Source: Corallincola sp. | GTDB taxonomy: Bacteria > Pseudomonadota > Gammaproteobacteria > Enterobacterales > Neiellaceae | Direction: 5' to 3' | Assembly: GCA_017998495.1 (NCBI GenBank) | Contig: JAGOCY010000115.1 | Span: 1 to 5,685, forward strand | DNA: 5,685 bases | Shown: positions 1 through 5,083 of the stretch, one piece after another | Numbering within the stretch: the stretch's first letter is position 1 | How the letters are laid out: each line of letters opens with the position of its first letter | Program-made: the position numbers and the translations under genes | Notes under the pieces: model-generated | The model's database searches: none | The model's input: only the letters and a program-made list of their open reading frames with translations | Told to the model about the DNA's origin: nothing

Positions 1-40
1 CGATTCACTACAAGCACCCACACAGATTGCCTGTCCATCT

Positions 41-52
41 TGTTAAAGAACC
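41..52 (-). promoter_or_regulatory. rrn boxA antitermination element
   Basis: The minus strand reads GGTTCTTTAACA against E. coli rrn boxA TGCTCTTTAACA, with the TCTTTAACA core exact. boxA RNA is bound by NusB/NusE (S10), which load the antitermination complex so that polymerase does not stop in the untranslated rRNA. It lies about 30-40 nt after the predicted transcription start and before the conserved leader block, as in E. coli. Confidence 0.85.
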
Positions 53-55
53 GAG

Positions 56-74
56 GAAGTCGCATCAGCGCTTC
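56..74 (-). promoter_or_regulatory. boxB-like hairpin upstream of rrn boxA
   Basis: On the minus strand GAAGCGC, loop TGAT, GCG-A-CTTC forms a 7-bp stem with one bulged A, ending 3 nt before boxA. E. coli rrn leaders carry a stem-loop (boxB-like) at the same place. The role is inferred from position; the sequence itself is not conserved. Confidence 0.5.
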
Positions 75-81
75 GTCGTGA

Positions 82-116
82 GGCGCGCATTCTACTGTCG
101 CTAACCTCGTTGTCAA
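82..116 (-). promoter_or_regulatory. rRNA operon proximal sigma-70 promoter with GC-rich discriminator
   Basis: On the minus strand the -35 is a perfect TTGACA (111-116), then a 16-bp spacer, then -10 TAGAAT (89-94, one mismatch), followed at once by GCGCGCC (82-88). The 16-bp spacing and GC-rich discriminator are hallmarks of rrn promoters sensitive to ppGpp/DksA and initiating-NTP level. The start would fall near 81-82. The DNA upstream of the -35 is not A/T-rich, so there is no obvious UP element. The boxA that follows ties it to the rRNA operon. Confidence 0.85.
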
Positions 117-136
117 GCGGCCTGTTCGACCTCTTG

Positions 137-170
137 CCAACCCCGCCCGCTTGGTTGGCGCCGGGGTTGG
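137..170. repeat. Inverted repeat between gmhB and the rrn promoter
   Basis: CCAACCCCG (137-145) and CGGGGTTGG (162-170) are perfect 9-bp inverted copies around a 16-nt loop, extendable by three pairs (134-136 with 171-173, one of them G-T). On the minus strand it is not followed by a T-run, so it is not a standard terminator of gmhB. It could be a pause or processing stem in read-through RNA, a protein site, or a weak terminator. Confidence 0.5.
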
Positions 171-172
171 TA

Positions 173-201
173 AAGATAGCGATCTGGGATGCGCTTGGCA
201 A
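173..201 (-). promoter_or_regulatory. Candidate upstream rrn promoter (second of a tandem pair)
   Basis: On the minus strand TTGCCA (196-201) and TATCTT (173-178) are separated by 17 bp, with an A-rich stretch (AACTAAAAA) directly upstream that overlaps the end of gmhB and could act as a short UP element. It lies about 84 bp upstream of the proximal promoter; tandem P1/P2 promoters are usual for rrn operons. The -10 matches only 4 of 6 positions and there is no GC discriminator, so this is a weaker call. Confidence 0.4.
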
Positions 202-210
202 GCGCTTTTT
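191..210 (+). terminator. Possible intrinsic terminator facing rightward (plus strand)
   Basis: GCGCTT, loop GGC, AAGCGC forms a perfect 6-bp GC-rich stem at 191-205, followed by TTTTT (206-210) on the plus strand. It points toward gmhB's 3' end, so it would stop antisense RNA running from the rrn side rather than end gmhB. On the minus strand no T-run follows. The same bases contain the -35 of the candidate upstream rrn promoter, so the symmetry may be incidental. Confidence 0.35.
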
Positions 211-757
211 AGTTGGGGGATGGCAGGGGCTGCTGCCCTAGCCACAACGGCAGTTGAGCGAGCGATTCCAGCAAGGCATCGGCTTCAGTCTCTGTCGTTG
301 CCGGACCAATACGTACCGCCAACTGAACAGCAGCGTTACGACCAGCGCGGACGTCATCTTCTTTGTCTCCGACCATCACGGAGCGGCCCAGATCGAGTTG
401 GTGTTCTGTTGCAGCTTTGAGCAGCATGCCGGGAAGGGGTTTGCGGCAGTCACAGCGCTCACCGTCATCCGCCGCCGGAGGGTGAGGACAGTGGTAGACC
501 GCGGTAAGAGGCGCACCCGCCGCCCGAAACTGCTCACTCATCCATTCGGTTAGCCGCTGAAAATCGGCTTCGGTATAGAACCCGCGAGCGATACCCGATT
601 GGTTGGTTACCACGACCAGGGCATAGCCCATGTCATACAGCTGACGCGCCGCCTGCAGCGCGCCAGGAGTGAAGCGAAACTGTTCGATGCGATGGAGGTA
701 ACCGATGTCTTCGTTGATCACCCCATCCCGATCCAGAAAAACCGCTGGGCGTAGCAT
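209..757 (-). CDS. gmhB: D-glycero-beta-D-manno-heptose-1,7-bisphosphate 7-phosphatase
   Basis: GmhB is the cytoplasmic HAD-family phosphatase that removes the 7-phosphate of heptose bisphosphate in ADP-heptose synthesis for the LPS inner core. The 182-residue product is complete (E. coli about 191). Visible motifs: FLDRDGVIN at 7-15 with nucleophile D9 and acid/base D11; TNQSGIARG at 51-59; the zinc loop C90-x-H92 and C102-x-C104; CRKPLPGM at 104-111 with K106; GDKEDD at 130-135 for Mg binding. The zinc loop and TNQSGIARG identify GmhB rather than histidinol-phosphate phosphatase. The ATG is 3 nt after the tyrR stop, and its AGGA ribosome site lies in the last tyrR codons, so it is probably translated from tyrR mRNA. 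The rrn promoters follow directly, as gmhB precedes rrnH in E. coli. Confidence 0.95.
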   Translation of the reverse strand: MLRPAVFLDRDGVINEDIGYLHRIEQFRFTPGALQAARQLYDMGYALVVVTNQSGIARGFYTEADFQRLTEWMSEQFRAAGAPLTAVYHCPHPPAADDGERCDCRKPLPGMLLKAATEHQLDLGRSVMVGDKEDDVRAGRNAAVQLAVRIGPATTETEADALLESLAQLPLWLGQQPLPSPN

Positions 758-760
758 CGG

Positions 761-2332
761 CTAGTCCTGCTCCGACGCGGCAGAACCCTTGCGGCTGATA
801 CCGTACTCGCGCAGCTTGTTGGCAACCGCAGTGTGAGAAACGCCGAGCTTGCGCGCCAATAGGCGGGTGCTTGGATAAGCAGGATAGAGGCGGCGCAACA
901 GTGAAGACTCATAGCGTTTAACCGCTTCTTCGAGGGTGCCCTCGAAGTTGTCGTCGTAGTAACCAAAACCATCGTTGTAGGTGGGCAGTTGCAGATCTTC
1001 CGGCGATATCTCACTGCCTTCAAGCAGCGACACCGCTTGATAGAGGGCGTTTTCCAGCTGGCGGACATTGCCCGGCCACGGGTATTGACTGAGGAAATCC
1101 CGACAGGCTCGGGAGAGCGCTGGCGCCGGCCGGCCCAACTGACGGGCAATGCGGGCCACGAACAGCTCCGCCATGGGGACAATATCGCTTTTGCGTTCAC
1201 GTAACGGCGGTACCCGCAGCACCAGCACGTTGAGCCGGTAGAACAGATCTTCGCGGAAGCGCCCCTGCTGCACCATCACCGTCAAATCCTTTTGGGTCGA
1301 GCAGATCACCCGCACGTTAACCCGCTGCTCGCGCTCCTCCCCCACCCGGCGGAAACTGCCATCCTGCAGGAAACGCAGCAGCTTGACCTGCAGGCGCGGC
1401 GACATCTCTCCGATCTCATCCAGGAATACTGAGCCACCATGGGCTTGTTCAAAGATACCGCGCTTGGTTTCAGTGAGACCCTCCACAGCGTAAGCGGCAA
1501 TCCCGAACAGCTCACTTTCCGCCACTTCATCCGGCAGTGATGCGCAATTAAGTGCCAAAAACGGGCTGTCACTACGGAAACTCAGCTGATGACAGGCACG
1601 GGCCAACAACTCTTTACCGGTGCCGGTTTCCCCCAGAATTAGCAACGGCGCATCGAGCTGCGCCATCTTGCGGGCCTGAGCCACTACCCGCTTCATCTGG
1701 ATGCTTTCGGCAAACAGACGAGCGAAGGCCTCCTCGCTCTGCTGCTGATAGGCATAAACCTGTTCACCCAAACGGTCAGCGGATTTAAGCACCACCACCG
1801 CACCGGCCAGAATGGAGCCGCCCTCCAGATCTGGCACGCGGATCGGCAGGATATCCGCCAGATAGCTACGGCCTGCCAAGGTGATGCGCGCCGCCTGAGC
1901 GATCACTTCATCATCATCAATCCAGCGGGTGAAGGAGAAACCATGAATCCATTGGTTGAGGGGGTTGCCCACCAACTTGTCGCTTTTCAGACGCAGGGCA
2001 ATGCAGGCGGCTTCATTGACCACCACCACCCGACATTTGAGATCGATGGAAAACACCGGGTCCGGCAAGGTGCGCAAGAGGGTTTCAAGCTCGTAATGAC
2101 CGCGCTCCGCCGGTGTATAAGGCACGGTGCGCACATCATCAACCCCGGAGATTCGGCGGATCTCGGGCATGACCTGCTGCAGCTGGCGAAACTCGAGTTC
2201 CGGAAAATGGAGGAAGATATTGCGCTTGGGATCGGTCTCGATGCTTTTGAGATTGATACCGTACTTCACCAGGATGCCGAGGATCTCTTGGGCAATCCCC
2301 ATCCGATCCTGGCAGACCACTTCAAGGCGCAT
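761..2332 (-). CDS. tyrR: Transcriptional regulator TyrR (aromatic amino acid regulon)
   Basis: TyrR controls aromatic amino acid synthesis and transport with tyrosine, phenylalanine or tryptophan as ligand and ATP as cofactor. The 523-residue product is full length (E. coli 513): ACT domain about 1-75, PAS about 78-185, AAA+ domain about 205-430 with Walker A GETGTGKE (234-241), Walker B VFLDEIGE (302-309), FREDLFYRLNVL (359-370) and WPGNVRQLEN (419-428), and a C-terminal Fis-like helix-turn-helix at about 487-511 (STRLLARKLGVSHTAVANKLREYG). The sigma-54 contact loop GAFTGA is replaced by YAVEGL after ELFG, as expected of TyrR, which acts with sigma-70. Residues R2, C7, D9, R10 and E16, reported (from memory) as important for activation in E. 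coli, are present. The ATG is preceded by GGAG 7 nt upstream (2338-2341). Confidence 0.96.
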   Translation of the reverse strand: MRLEVVCQDRMGIAQEILGILVKYGINLKSIETDPKRNIFLHFPELEFRQLQQVMPEIRRISGVDDVRTVPYTPAERGHYELETLLRTLPDPVFSIDLKCRVVVVNEAACIALRLKSDKLVGNPLNQWIHGFSFTRWIDDDEVIAQAARITLAGRSYLADILPIRVPDLEGGSILAGAVVVLKSADRLGEQVYAYQQQSEEAFARLFAESIQMKRVVAQARKMAQLDAPLLILGETGTGKELLARACHQLSFRSDSPFLALNCASLPDEVAESELFGIAAYAVEGLTETKRGIFEQAHGGSVFLDEIGEMSPRLQVKLLRFLQDGSFRRVGEEREQRVNVRVICSTQKDLTVMVQQGRFREDLFYRLNVLVLRVPPLRERKSDIVPMAELFVARIARQLGRPAPALSRACRDFLSQYPWPGNVRQLENALYQAVSLLEGSEISPEDLQLPTYNDGFGYYDDNFEGTLEEAVKRYESSLLRRLYPAYPSTRLLARKLGVSHTAVANKLREYGISRKGSAASEQD

Positions 2333-2348
2333 AGTTGCTCCGGATTTA

Positions 2349-2361
2349 TGGCGTAACGCCA
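2349..2361 (-). promoter_or_regulatory. Small hairpin in the tyrR mRNA leader
   Basis: TGGCG, loop TTA, CGCCA forms a perfect 5-bp stem on the minus strand, about 8 nt upstream of the tyrR ribosome binding site. It has no T-run and is too short to be a convincing terminator. It may affect leader stability or ribosome access, or be chance. Confidence 0.3.
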
Positions 2362-2379
2362 GCGTGCCATCAGTACTGC

Positions 2380-2397
2380 TGTAAATATTTTAGGACA
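2380..2397. promoter_or_regulatory. Candidate TyrR box (tyrR autoregulation)
   Basis: The plus strand reads TGTAAA-TATTTT-AGGACA against the TyrR-box consensus TGTAAA-N6-TTTACA. The left half is perfect, the right half keeps ACA, and the key G and C are 14 bp apart (2381 and 2396). It overlaps the predicted -10 and start region of tyrR, where bound TyrR would block initiation. E. coli tyrR is known to be autorepressed; that this site does the same is inferred. Confidence 0.5.
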
Positions 2398-2416
2398 AGC
2401 AGCGCTGGCAAGTCAC
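2387..2416 (-). promoter_or_regulatory. Candidate tyrR sigma-70 promoter
   Basis: On the minus strand -35 GTGACT (2411-2416, four of six matches), an 18-bp spacer and -10 TAAAAT (2387-2392, five of six) lie in the 97-bp gap between phhB and tyrR. Initiation near 2380 would give a leader of roughly 50 nt. An alternative is TTGTCC-17-TACTGA slightly downstream. The overlapping TyrR box supports a promoter here. Confidence 0.45.
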
Positions 2417-2429
2417 CCGGAATATCTGT

Positions 2430-2762
2430 TCACACGCCTAACAGCTGGTCACAGGCTGCTGCTAGCGCAACATCCAGTTGATGAATGGCGCGGATTTTGT
2501 GGGACCACCAGCGCACCTCCAGCTGCCCCCAGCTCACCACCAGCTCAGGGTGGTGGCCATTGCTCTCAGCCAGTGCACCGATCGTATTGGCGGCCGCCAG
2601 GGCGCCGGCAAAATCGGAGTATGAATAGCGCCTGACCAGCATCGGGATCTGATCGCGCTGTGCCAGATACCACTGCGGCAACGAGGCCAGAGCCTGTTCC
2701 AGTTGCGCCGCCGACAGCGGCTCAGCATCGGGGCTGCAGGCGATACAGGGGATCGAGTTCAT
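2430..2762 (-). CDS. phhB: Pterin-4a-carbinolamine dehydratase
   Basis: PhhB dehydrates 4a-hydroxytetrahydrobiopterin (the carbinolamine), recycling the pterin cofactor used by phenylalanine hydroxylase (PhhA), which turns phenylalanine into tyrosine. The 110-residue product has the family length and the signature E66-x3-H70-H71-P72, then W78, W85, W86, the third catalytic histidine H88 and D97, matching H61, H62, H79 and D88 of the mammalian enzyme. The usual GLT after the histidine is AIH here, a mild divergence. The ATG lies 5 nt after the stop of the YcjF-like gene, with GGAGA inside that gene's end (about 10 nt upstream), so translation is likely coupled. No phhA is in the window. The next gene is tyrR, whose regulon deals with the same amino acids. 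E. coli lacks this enzyme. Confidence 0.93.
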   Translation of the reverse strand: MNSIPCIACSPDAEPLSAAQLEQALASLPQWYLAQRDQIPMLVRRYSYSDFAGALAAANTIGALAESNGHHPELVVSWGQLEVRWWSHKIRAIHQLDVALAAACDQLLGV

Positions 2763-2767
2763 CTGCT

Positions 2768-3640
2768 CTAATCTCCGCGACCGGGTTCAACGCCTGCCGG
2801 CCCTGGCAACAAAATGGACTGCAGGGCCTCAGCATAGGCAACCAAATTGTCGCCGTCGCCCGCGGCACTGCCTACCCCAAAATGGGCCAGATGACGCATG
2901 GCCGCCCGCCCTACCCGCCAGCGCACCGTCCACGCTGGTTCAATGCCGTGACCAAGCAGGATCTCGTCAGTGATCAGCAGTAGCCGTTCCAGCGCCACCA
3001 ACCAGCCAGTGAAATCAGCATGGGAACGTAGCTCAGGTCCGGCCAGGCGTTGGCGTAGTTCACTGATAAAGCCAATGCGCCACGGCTGGATCACTTCCGC
3101 CATGTAACGGCGCAATAGCTGATCATCGCCAAGCGCAGCGTGCTGACTCAGCCACTGCTCACTGCGTCCCCGGATCTCCTGATCCCAGGCCGTTGGCGGC
3201 AGCAGGTTGATACAGAAGGTCTCCCGGTCCTGCAATGACTCGCCGCCGATAGCTTGTTGGGCCACCAACCGCCGCCTCAGCAAGGCATTGAGCGACAGTA
3301 CCGCGCGCCATTCTTGCCACAGCTTCTGGGCCAGCAACCCGCCACAGCCGGCCAGTAACAGCAGCAGCAGCAAGGCGCTGAAGCCCAGCCCGCCATGCCA
3401 CAGCAGATTGAGCCCCTCGAGCACCAACGCCAGCACTATGGATGCCGCGACGGCCAGCAACAGAGCACCACGACGGCCACCGAGAGGACGAGGCTCTAAC
3501 GGCGGCGCCTGCACCCCCAGTAACAGCGGTCCTGCCGCTGCTGATTTCTTGCCGCGCTTTTTGGCGGGTGTCGCCGCGGGCACGTCAATGGCCGGCGCAA
3601 TCTCGGCGAACAGATCTTGCTGGGAACGGGGAGCGGCCAT
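2768..3640 (-). CDS. Divergent YcjF-like (DUF697-type) inner-membrane protein
   Basis: I chose the ATG at 3640 (290 aa). A longer in-frame reading from a GTG at 3733 would run through the psp terminator and has no clear ribosome site. The product has a polar N-terminal stretch (residues 1-55, with basic KKRGKK), two adjacent hydrophobic segments (about 57-80 and 86-107, the second with a run of seven leucines), then a mostly helical soluble part beginning QKLWQEWRAV. That TM-TM-EWR layout and YMAEVIQP (about 179-186) resemble E. coli YcjF, and the location between psp and tyrR is where ycjF sits. The C-terminal part is poorly matched, so family membership is tentative. YcjF function is unclear; it is linked to Psp stress by co-occurrence with YcjX, which is missing here. 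Confidence 0.6.
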   Translation of the reverse strand: MAAPRSQQDLFAEIAPAIDVPAATPAKKRGKKSAAAGPLLLGVQAPPLEPRPLGGRRGALLLAVAASIVLALVLEGLNLLWHGGLGFSALLLLLLLAGCGGLLAQKLWQEWRAVLSLNALLRRRLVAQQAIGGESLQDRETFCINLLPPTAWDQEIRGRSEQWLSQHAALGDDQLLRRYMAEVIQPWRIGFISELRQRLAGPELRSHADFTGWLVALERLLLITDEILLGHGIEPAWTVRWRVGRAAMRHLAHFGVGSAAGDGDNLVAYAEALQSILLPGPAGVEPGRGD

Positions 3641-3673
3641 GGCGGGGGTCCACAAGAAGCGAGGCGATGGCTC

Positions 3674-3702
3674 ACTATAAAAAAGCACCGCCGTGCGGCC
3701 AA
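3674..3702 (-). promoter_or_regulatory. Candidate promoter for ycjF-like/phhB, overlapping the psp terminator
   Basis: On the minus strand TTGGCC (3697-3702, four of six matches) and TATAGT (3674-3679, five of six) are separated by 17 bp. The -35 lies in the terminator hairpin and the spacer covers its T-run. Start would be near 3667, giving a leader of about 27 nt to the ATG at 3640. Because the terminator isolates these genes from the psp operon, a promoter at about this place is needed. Confidence 0.45.
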
Positions 3703-3715
3703 TGGCCGTCGGCGG
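3679..3715 (-). terminator. Rho-independent terminator of pspABC
   Basis: On the minus strand CCGCCG (3710-3715) pairs with CGGCGG (3688-3693), and inside it CGGCC pairs with GGCCG around an ATT loop. The result is an 11-bp, almost all-GC stem interrupted only by a 1x2 internal loop. TGC and then TTTTTT (3679-3684) follow. It begins about 30 nt after the pspC stop and ends the psp operon. Confidence 0.88.
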
Positions 3716-3744
3716 ATTTGCGGGACAGAACACAGAGACGCGAG

Positions 3745-4119
3745 TTAACTACCCTTGAGCTGATCAATCTCGCGCTTTAACTGGTATTCGCGCGAGGTGA
3801 CTGTCGCTTCCATCTTGCGCAGTCGCGCCTCCAGCATTTCAAAGCGGGTCACCACATCCTTAAAGGCCTGACGCGGCGGCTGACCCGCCTGCCAGACGTG
3901 GGATTTGACCTCATGGCTGGCGCCATCGCTACTTTTGGCATCAAGCACGAACCACAACACCACATAGATCAACACAATGACACTGCCTGAAAACAGGGTC
4001 AGCGCCACCACAGCGAGGCGCACTAGCCACAACTCCCAGCCGAGGAAGTCGGCAATGCCCGCACAAACGCCGCCCAGCTTGCCGCGACGGGTATTGCGAT
4101 ACAGAGTTCCTTTAAGCAT
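3745..4119 (-). CDS. pspC: Phage shock protein C, inner-membrane stress sensor
   Basis: PspC, with PspB, senses inner-membrane stress and draws PspA away from PspF. The ATG at 4119 (124 aa; E. coli 119) is preferred over an in-frame GTG at 4137 because GGGAGGG lies about 9 nt before it. Visible: PspC-domain motif GKLGGVCAGIADFLGW (13-28), one hydrophobic segment (about 31-58) ending LWFVLD, and a charged C-terminal coiled coil (about 85-122) with MEATVTSREYQLKREIDQL resembling the E. coli tail. The start overlaps the pspB stop by 8 nt (ATGCTTAA), so translation is coupled. It is the last psp gene: no pspD follows, and a terminator comes about 30 nt after the stop. Confidence 0.94.
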   Translation of the reverse strand: MLKGTLYRNTRRGKLGGVCAGIADFLGWELWLVRLAVVALTLFSGSVIVLIYVVLWFVLDAKSSDGASHEVKSHVWQAGQPPRQAFKDVVTRFEMLEARLRKMEATVTSREYQLKREIDQLKGS

Positions 4120-4354
4120 GTGGCTTACCCTCCCCACTGACAGGCGCGTCCATTAGCCGTTCCAGCGTTTCCAGGCGCTGACCAAAGCGGTCAGCGCGCT
4201 GACTCAGATCGCGCAGCAGCGCCAGCTCCTCTTCGCTCAAGCCCTGACTGATCTGGCGCTTGCTACGGTAGTGGAGCACCAACCAGATCGGGGCGACGAT
4301 CACCATAAAGATGATGAGCGGCGCCATCATCAACGCCAAGACGTCCTCGCTCAC
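4112..4354 (-). CDS. pspB: Phage shock protein B, inner-membrane partner of PspC
   Basis: PspB is a small bitopic inner-membrane protein that works with PspC to relieve PspA inhibition of PspF. The product has 80 residues (E. coli 74): one transmembrane segment (about 9-28) ending in PIWLVLHY, then a charged helix (about 38-70: LSEEELALLRDLSQ to LETLERLMDAP) that matches the family coiled coil. The start is GTG at 4354. AGGAG lies 9 nt upstream, spanning the last pspA codons and stop, which decides for GTG over the internal ATG at 4330. It follows pspA by 6 nt and overlaps pspC by 8 nt. The rare start codon may hold PspB below PspA; this is an inference. Confidence 0.93.
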   Translation of the reverse strand: MSEDVLALMMAPLIIFMVIVAPIWLVLHYRSKRQISQGLSEEELALLRDLSQRADRFGQRLETLERLMDAPVSGEGKPHA

Positions 4355-4360
4355 AGCCCG

Positions 4361-5044
4361 TTACTCCTGTCCAGTGGAGGTTTGGTTCCTGGCCAACCGC
4401 TGGCGGAGCTCCGCCATCTGCTGGTCGATGCGATCTGCCGCGGCCAGTTCCGCCAGCTCCTGCTGCAACGAGCGGGCACCTGAGGTTTTCTGCACCTCGG
4501 CCAAGGCTTCGATATCGTCGATCTTACGCTCGAACTGCTCCAGTTTGCGCAGGGTGTCATCCACCTTGCCTTTCGCCAACTGCTCTCGCACCTGCAACCG
4601 TGACTGGGCCGTCTGGCGTCGGGCCAGCAAGGTCTGCTGGCGGTTCTTGGCTTCCTGCAACTTGCCTTCAAGCTGGTTAATCTCGTCGCCGAGACGTGCC
4701 AACTGCTCGTCCACCAGCCCCTGCTCAGCTTTGAGACGCTCAGCCATGGCCTGGGTCTCCTCGCGCTCCAGCAGCGCCGCACGAGCCAGATCGTCACGGC
4801 CCTTGCTCATCGCCAGTTCGGCCTTGGCCAGCCAGTCTGCCGCATCATCCTGAATGCGTTTGAGCCGGCGCTCCCCCTCTTTACGGTCAGCCAGCAAGCG
4901 GGCTGACGAGGAGCGCACTTCAACCAGGGTGTCCTCCATCTCCTGAATGATCAGTCGCAGCATTTTTTCCGGGTCTTCGGCCCGATCAAGCATGCTGTTG
5001 AGATTGGCATTGATAATATCGGCCAAGCGGGAAAAAACACCCAT
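4361..5044 (-). CDS. pspA: Phage shock protein A (PspA/IM30/ESCRT-III family)
   Basis: PspA is the main effector of the response. Unstressed, it binds and inhibits the PspF ATPase; under stress it forms membrane-bound oligomers that limit proton leakage. The product is 227 aa (E. coli 222), starting at ATG 5044 (MGVFSRLADIINANLN) with GGAGG 5 nt upstream; an in-frame GTG at 5056 would add four residues that E. coli PspA lacks. Visible: N-terminal amphipathic helix (about 2-19), EDPEKMLRLIIQEMEDTLVEVRSSSA (23-48), then nearly continuous charged coiled coil to about 220 with few helix breakers. First gene of pspABC, transcribed from the sigma-54 promoter at 5084-5099. All features look typical. 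Confidence 0.97.
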   Translation of the reverse strand: MGVFSRLADIINANLNSMLDRAEDPEKMLRLIIQEMEDTLVEVRSSSARLLADRKEGERRLKRIQDDAADWLAKAELAMSKGRDDLARAALLEREETQAMAERLKAEQGLVDEQLARLGDEINQLEGKLQEAKNRQQTLLARRQTAQSRLQVREQLAKGKVDDTLRKLEQFERKIDDIEALAEVQKTSGARSLQQELAELAAADRIDQQMAELRQRLARNQTSTGQE

Positions 5045-5083
5045 AACTACCTCCACAGTAACATCGCCAGTTGCGCAGACTAC

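Larger units (their letters stand above)
1..81 (-). other. Leader (5' external spacer) of a ribosomal RNA operon; 16S gene lies off the left edge
   Basis: Read on the minus strand, this stretch carries a boxB-like stem, a boxA and then the block CAATCTGTGTGGG (about 17-29), which is nearly identical to the E. coli rrn leader downstream of boxA (recognised from memory). The leader is processed off pre-16S rRNA by RNases and carries the antitermination signals. In E. coli the 16S gene starts a little over 100 nt beyond this block, so the gene should begin shortly past the left edge. No part of mature 16S is visible here. Confidence 0.85.

Noticed and set aside
1..81. tRNA or mature 16S rRNA within the left end
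   Set aside because: No cloverleaf and no 16S 5' end (AGAGTTTGAT) can be found; the sequence is leader only.
151..553. Plus-strand open frames opposite the gmhB 3' end
   Set aside because: They overlap the rrn promoter region and gmhB, with no family-like sequence.
1943..2356. Open plus-strand frame of 137 codons opposite the tyrR 5' end
   Set aside because: Antisense to the conserved ACT/PAS region of TyrR; no ribosome site or recognised domain.
3359..3370. (CAG)4 trinucleotide run (CTG on the coding strand) as a phase-variation repeat
   Set aside because: Only four units, in frame, encoding part of a leucine-rich transmembrane segment; simple codon bias explains it.
3207..3680. Open plus-strand frame of 157 codons opposite the YcjF-like gene
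   Set aside because: It lies antisense to the membrane protein gene, is serine/arginine-rich low-complexity sequence typical of a GC-rich shadow frame, and runs through the psp terminator.
3641..3733. N-terminal extension of the YcjF-like protein from GTG 3733
   Set aside because: It would translate the terminator hairpin, lies upstream of the candidate promoter start, and lacks a ribosome site; the ATG at 3640 is more sensible.
4311..4853. Open plus-strand frame of 180 codons opposite pspB/pspA
   Set aside because: Ser/Arg/Cys-rich translation of the reverse of a coiled-coil gene; pspA and pspB on the minus strand are unmistakable.
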